NCBI RefSeq assembly: GCF_000245735.1
Contig: NZ_AHTH01000020.1
Location: 53,131-117,130, forward strand
Length of the DNA: 64,000 bases
Origin: Alishewanella jeotgali KCTC 22429
GTDB taxonomy: Bacteria; Pseudomonadota; Gammaproteobacteria; Enterobacterales; Alteromonadaceae
Direction: 5' to 3'
The notes under the pieces were generated by a model. That model searched no databases. It worked only from the letters and a program-made list of their open reading frames with translations, and had not been told where the DNA came from. Of this stretch, positions 61,853 through 64,000 are shown one piece after another. Every line of letters starts with the position of its first letter. Within the stretch, counting starts at the first letter, position 1. The position numbers and the translations under genes are program-made.

Positions 61853-62800
61853 TTACCTGCAATTACCAGCTTTTCTAAACCCTGCAGCTATCGCTTCATG
61901 CTCAGTTTTAAACTCGATGGTGTTTGCAGGTGAAATTTGTTGATATCCCGGGCAGCCTGCAGGGAGATGGTAAACTCTGCTGTTTTTGTTGGCCTTAATC
62001 GGCGGGGAGCTTGGCACGCTTGGAGTTTGCTGTGTTTGCCTTGATGGCAGCTGGGTTACCACACCCTCAGCGCGGTTTTTATGCCCAAGAGACCAGGTGC
62101 GCTCACCGGTTACAAAGGGATTTGAATGCCCCATGCGTTTAGCAATGCGTTTATCTCGCTCGCGCTCCCACTCGGTAACGGGAAACTGCTTATCCCAAGC
62201 CATTAAAAGCTGCTGTTGTTGGCGAGACATGTTGAGGTCATAACGGTCGTGCATGTAAAAGTAAATCCGAGCGATTTGCCCTTTAATCGCATCGCGCGGC
62301 TCTGCGGCTCTTGCACTAAAATCGATTTTAACCGGACATTGACCATGCTGCGGCTTGGCATTAGAAAGCATGGTGAAATTGAAATTAGAGCGGTCGGCAT
62401 TGACTTCGCCTATAGCTGGGGTGAGGTTGTGTAAATCGGCTTCCATGGCATTGAAGACAGGGTCTGTGTCATTGCAGTTTTTACGCCCACCATTCTGCCA
62501 GCATTGTCTGGCACGGCCAAAGTTCGAGGCGGGCACCACATGCTCCCACTCAATACGCTCAGCCCGAGTCTGCTGCGCCCGAACTTGATAGCCACAGCTC
62601 TTTAAATCAATGCGGCCACCCGAGCGGCCGACCCATTCCCAGTTACAACCACAGTAAAAATCGCCCTGTTGGTTTCGGTCATGGTAGATAAATTGCCGTG
62701 CTTCAATTTTAGCACGGTCAAATGTGGCAGGAGCGGCCAGTAGCGAGGTGGAAAAGACGAGTGCAACGAAAAGAAAAAACCGTAATAACATCAGCAGCAT
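61853..62800 (-). CDS. Secreted endonuclease I-family nuclease with extra C-terminal domain
   Basis: Signal peptide (LLRFFLFVALVFSTSLLAA) and a His-Me finger nuclease of the EndA/Vvn/Dns type: FYCGCNWEWVGRSGGRIDL, RIEWEHVVPASNFGRARQCW (catalytic His in EWEHVVP), CNDTDPVFNAMEADLHNLTP, AIGEVNADRSNF. These enzymes degrade DNA in the periplasm or outside. The mature protein continues past the usual end with a Ser/Pro/Gln linker and a second domain SRVYHLPAGCPGYQQISPAN with FKTEHEAIAAGFRKAGNC, resembling the small metal-binding module of Ada. The start could be ATG 62800 or 62791. It is in one operon with the following 77-residue gene. Confidence 0.85.
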   Translation of the reverse strand: MLLMLLRFFLFVALVFSTSLLAAPATFDRAKIEARQFIYHDRNQQGDFYCGCNWEWVGRSGGRIDLKSCGYQVRAQQTRAERIEWEHVVPASNFGRARQCWQNGGRKNCNDTDPVFNAMEADLHNLTPAIGEVNADRSNFNFTMLSNAKPQHGQCPVKIDFSARAAEPRDAIKGQIARIYFYMHDRYDLNMSRQQQQLLMAWDKQFPVTEWERERDKRIAKRMGHSNPFVTGERTWSLGHKNRAEGVVTQLPSRQTQQTPSVPSSPPIKANKNSRVYHLPAGCPGYQQISPANTIEFKTEHEAIAAGFRKAGNCR

Positions 62801-62821
62801 AATCCATTAATTAAAAGCAGG

Positions 62822-63055
62822 TTAATAGTACCCAATTTTATCAAGTTGGTCACCATACCAGCTTAAGTAGGATTTGTAGTTTTTAAAGGGCGTTTCAAGC
62901 GTATTGATAGTGACATTATCAAGGCTGACAATAGCCACGCTAATGCCATCCTTGGTACGTGTGACCTTGGGCAAGGTAAGCAGGCCCCTCCCTACAGCAT
63001 GCCATTGCCTTAATAGTGCTCTAAACGTGTCTTCATTGATAATACGGGGCTCCAT
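62822..63055 (-). CDS. Unknown protein (77 aa) upstream of nuclease gene
   Basis: Unrecognised, small, soluble: RIINEDTFRALLRQWHAVGR, KVTRTKDGISVAIVSLDNVT, YKSYLSWYGDQLDKIGYY. A strong AAGGAG lies before ATG 63055. It is transcribed 21 bases before the nuclease gene on the same strand, so it could be a cofactor or inhibitor of the nuclease, but that is guesswork. Confidence 0.6.
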   Translation of the reverse strand: MEPRIINEDTFRALLRQWHAVGRGLLTLPKVTRTKDGISVAIVSLDNVTINTLETPFKNYKSYLSWYGDQLDKIGYY

Positions 63056-63169
63056 AACCGCTCCTTGTTAAATATATGATTAATGAAATGTAGCATTTAT
63101 TGGTTTATTTTCAATATCGACATGCATTTCATCGCAGCTGCGCTTTTAAAACGCTCGTCATTCGTTATA

Positions 63170-63185
63170 CTGTATAAATATACAT
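63170..63185. promoter_or_regulatory. LexA box (SOS operator) of umuDC
   Basis: CTGTATAAATATACAT, one base from the consensus CTGT-N8-ACAG, 15 bases before the umuD start. The AT-rich centre is typical. SOS induction of umuDC through LexA is well established in the family. Confidence 0.85.
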
Positions 63186-63200
63186 ATATTGGTGCGTGTT

Positions 63201-63629
63201 ATGTCTGTCGAAATACTTGGAAAGGCGCAATTAAATCAGCCTATTTTTTTACCGCTTTATGGCCACCAAATCTCAGCGGGTTTTCCATCCCCTGCACAAG
63301 ACTACATTGAGCAAACGCTCGATTTAAATGAGCTGTGTATTCGTCATCCTGCTGCCACCTTTCTGGTTAGAGTCAGCGGTGATTCCATGAAGGATAAAGG
63401 CATATTAGACGGTGATGTCTTAGTAGTAGACCGGTCTGAAACTGCCGTACATGGCAGTGTGATTGTGGCGTCACTAAATCGTGAGTTTACCGTCAAAGAG
63501 CTTTGCTTAAAGCCCATTAGGCAGTTACTGCCGCACAACAAGGCATACAAACCCATTTTGCTGACAGAGCATGACGAGTTTGAAGTCTTTGGTGTCGTCG
63601 TCAGTGTGGTGCGAAGAATGACACGATGA
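63201..63629 (+). CDS. umuD: DNA polymerase V subunit UmuD
   Basis: SOS mutagenesis factor that cleaves itself under RecA control to UmuD' and activates UmuC. 142 residues from ATG 63201; the frame is open 4 codons further upstream. The self-cleavage site Ala26-Gly27 is in QISAGFPSPAQDY; catalytic Ser62 in RVSGDSMKDKGILDGD and Lys99 in NREFTVKELCL. Preceded by a LexA box, followed by umuC with a 4-base overlap (ATGA). Confidence 0.93.
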   Translation: MSVEILGKAQLNQPIFLPLYGHQISAGFPSPAQDYIEQTLDLNELCIRHPAATFLVRVSGDSMKDKGILDGDVLVVDRSETAVHGSVIVASLNREFTVKELCLKPIRQLLPHNKAYKPILLTEHDEFEVFGVVVSVVRRMTR

Positions 63630-64000
63630 AACCTGTTTTTGCTTTAGTCGATTGCAATAACTTTTATGCCAGCTGTGAAACTCTTTTTCGCCCTGACCTA
63701 AGAGGCCGGCCGATTGTGGTGTTATCCAACAATGATGGCTGTGTGGTGGCTCGCTCTAAAGAGGCCAAAGCACTTGGTATTAAAATGGGTGTGCCCGCAT
63801 TTGAGTTAAAGCCATTACTCGAACAGCAACAACTGCTCGCCTTTTCATCCAACTATGCGCTGTACGCCGATATTTCAGCCAGGGTCATGACCACGCTTGA
63901 GATGTTAGCACCGGCGGTTGAGGTCTACTCCATTGATGAAGCGTTTCTCGATTTGACTGGCGTGTCACATTGCACCGCGCTGGAGCGTTTCGGGCTTTGC
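63626..64000 (+). CDS. umuC: DNA polymerase V catalytic subunit UmuC (3' end outside window)
   Basis: Y-family translesion polymerase; only the first 125 residues are present. ATG 63626 overlaps the umuD stop. Motifs: FALVDCNNFYASCETLFRPD (metal-binding Asp9), VVLSNNDGCVVARSKEAKAL, SSNYALYADISARVM and VEVYSIDEAFLDLTG with Asp104-Glu105. The frame is intact up to the window end. umuDC operons are often carried on plasmids and integrative elements, so they may belong to the neighbouring element. Confidence 0.95.
   Translation, partial: MKPVFALVDCNNFYASCETLFRPDLRGRPIVVLSNNDGCVVARSKEAKALGIKMGVPAFELKPLLEQQQLLAFSSNYALYADISARVMTTLEMLAPAVEVYSIDEAFLDLTGVSHCTALERFGLC

Overview
The window reads as chromosome of a Gram-negative gammaproteobacterium. 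An Alteromonadales/Chromatiaceae type organism close to Rheinheimera, Alishewanella or Arsukibacterium is most likely, judged from the gene families (two large TonB-dependent receptors, secreted S9 peptidases, secreted GH13 amylase, CcoG, SrkA-DsbA, UvrA, SSB) and the Gln/Ala-rich proteins. This placement is inference; no rRNA or tRNA gene was seen.

Layout. 1-7.2 kb: a maltodextrin locus with a TonB receptor (cut by the window edge) divergent from malQ, then a secreted alpha-amylase; the divergent promoter region holds two perfect palindromes sharing the core ATACGTAT. 7.3-11.1 kb: two tiny overlapping membrane genes, an S9 peptidase and a small outer-membrane barrel. 11.15-13.6 kb: an IS50-type IS4-family element sits directly against a 5'-deleted alkA followed by ogt. 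13.6-31 kb: housekeeping and transport genes (AtoE-type permease, cyclophilin with a sorting-like tail, glycerate-kinase-like protein, GNAT, anion permease, ECF sigma factor with a membrane partner, amidohydrolase) mixed with genes more usual on plasmids: two KfrA-like coiled-coil proteins, ParD/ParE, topoisomerase III, ParA and a ribbon-helix-helix partner. 31-39.4 kb: DUF3010, ccoG-srkA-dsbA, DUF4920, an S9 peptidase and small genes. 39.5-44.8 kb: an HNH nuclease gene split by a complete IS66-family element with a perfect 8-bp target duplication, then a DUF4143 ATPase behind repeated palindromes and an ICMT-like methyltransferase. 45-52.6 kb: TonB receptor, uvrA, YajR-like MFS transporter and ssb.

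52.7 kb to the right: immediately after the ssb terminator the sequence becomes visibly AT-rich. Four overlapping genes follow (three tyrosine recombinases of 418, about 524 and about 676 aa, and a small coiled-coil protein), matching the intA-tfp-intB-srap order of strand-biased circularizing integrative elements (SEs), with Tn554-like layouts as the alternative. Behind them come an IS481-family insertion, an XRE regulator and an overlapping pair made of a winged-helix/coiled-coil protein and an SF2 helicase, which is the best candidate for an undescribed cargo (possibly defence) system. A secreted endonuclease I with an extra C-terminal domain, a small unknown gene and a LexA-box-controlled umuDC (cut by the window end) complete the window; whether they belong to the element cannot be decided here.

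Individual oddities: TopB has DxDxV in place of DxDxE in its Toprim motif, DsbA carries CGGC instead of CPHC, a tiny membrane gene next to a superinfection-immunity homologue has an in-frame TGA, and two IS insertions have broken alkA and the HNH gene.
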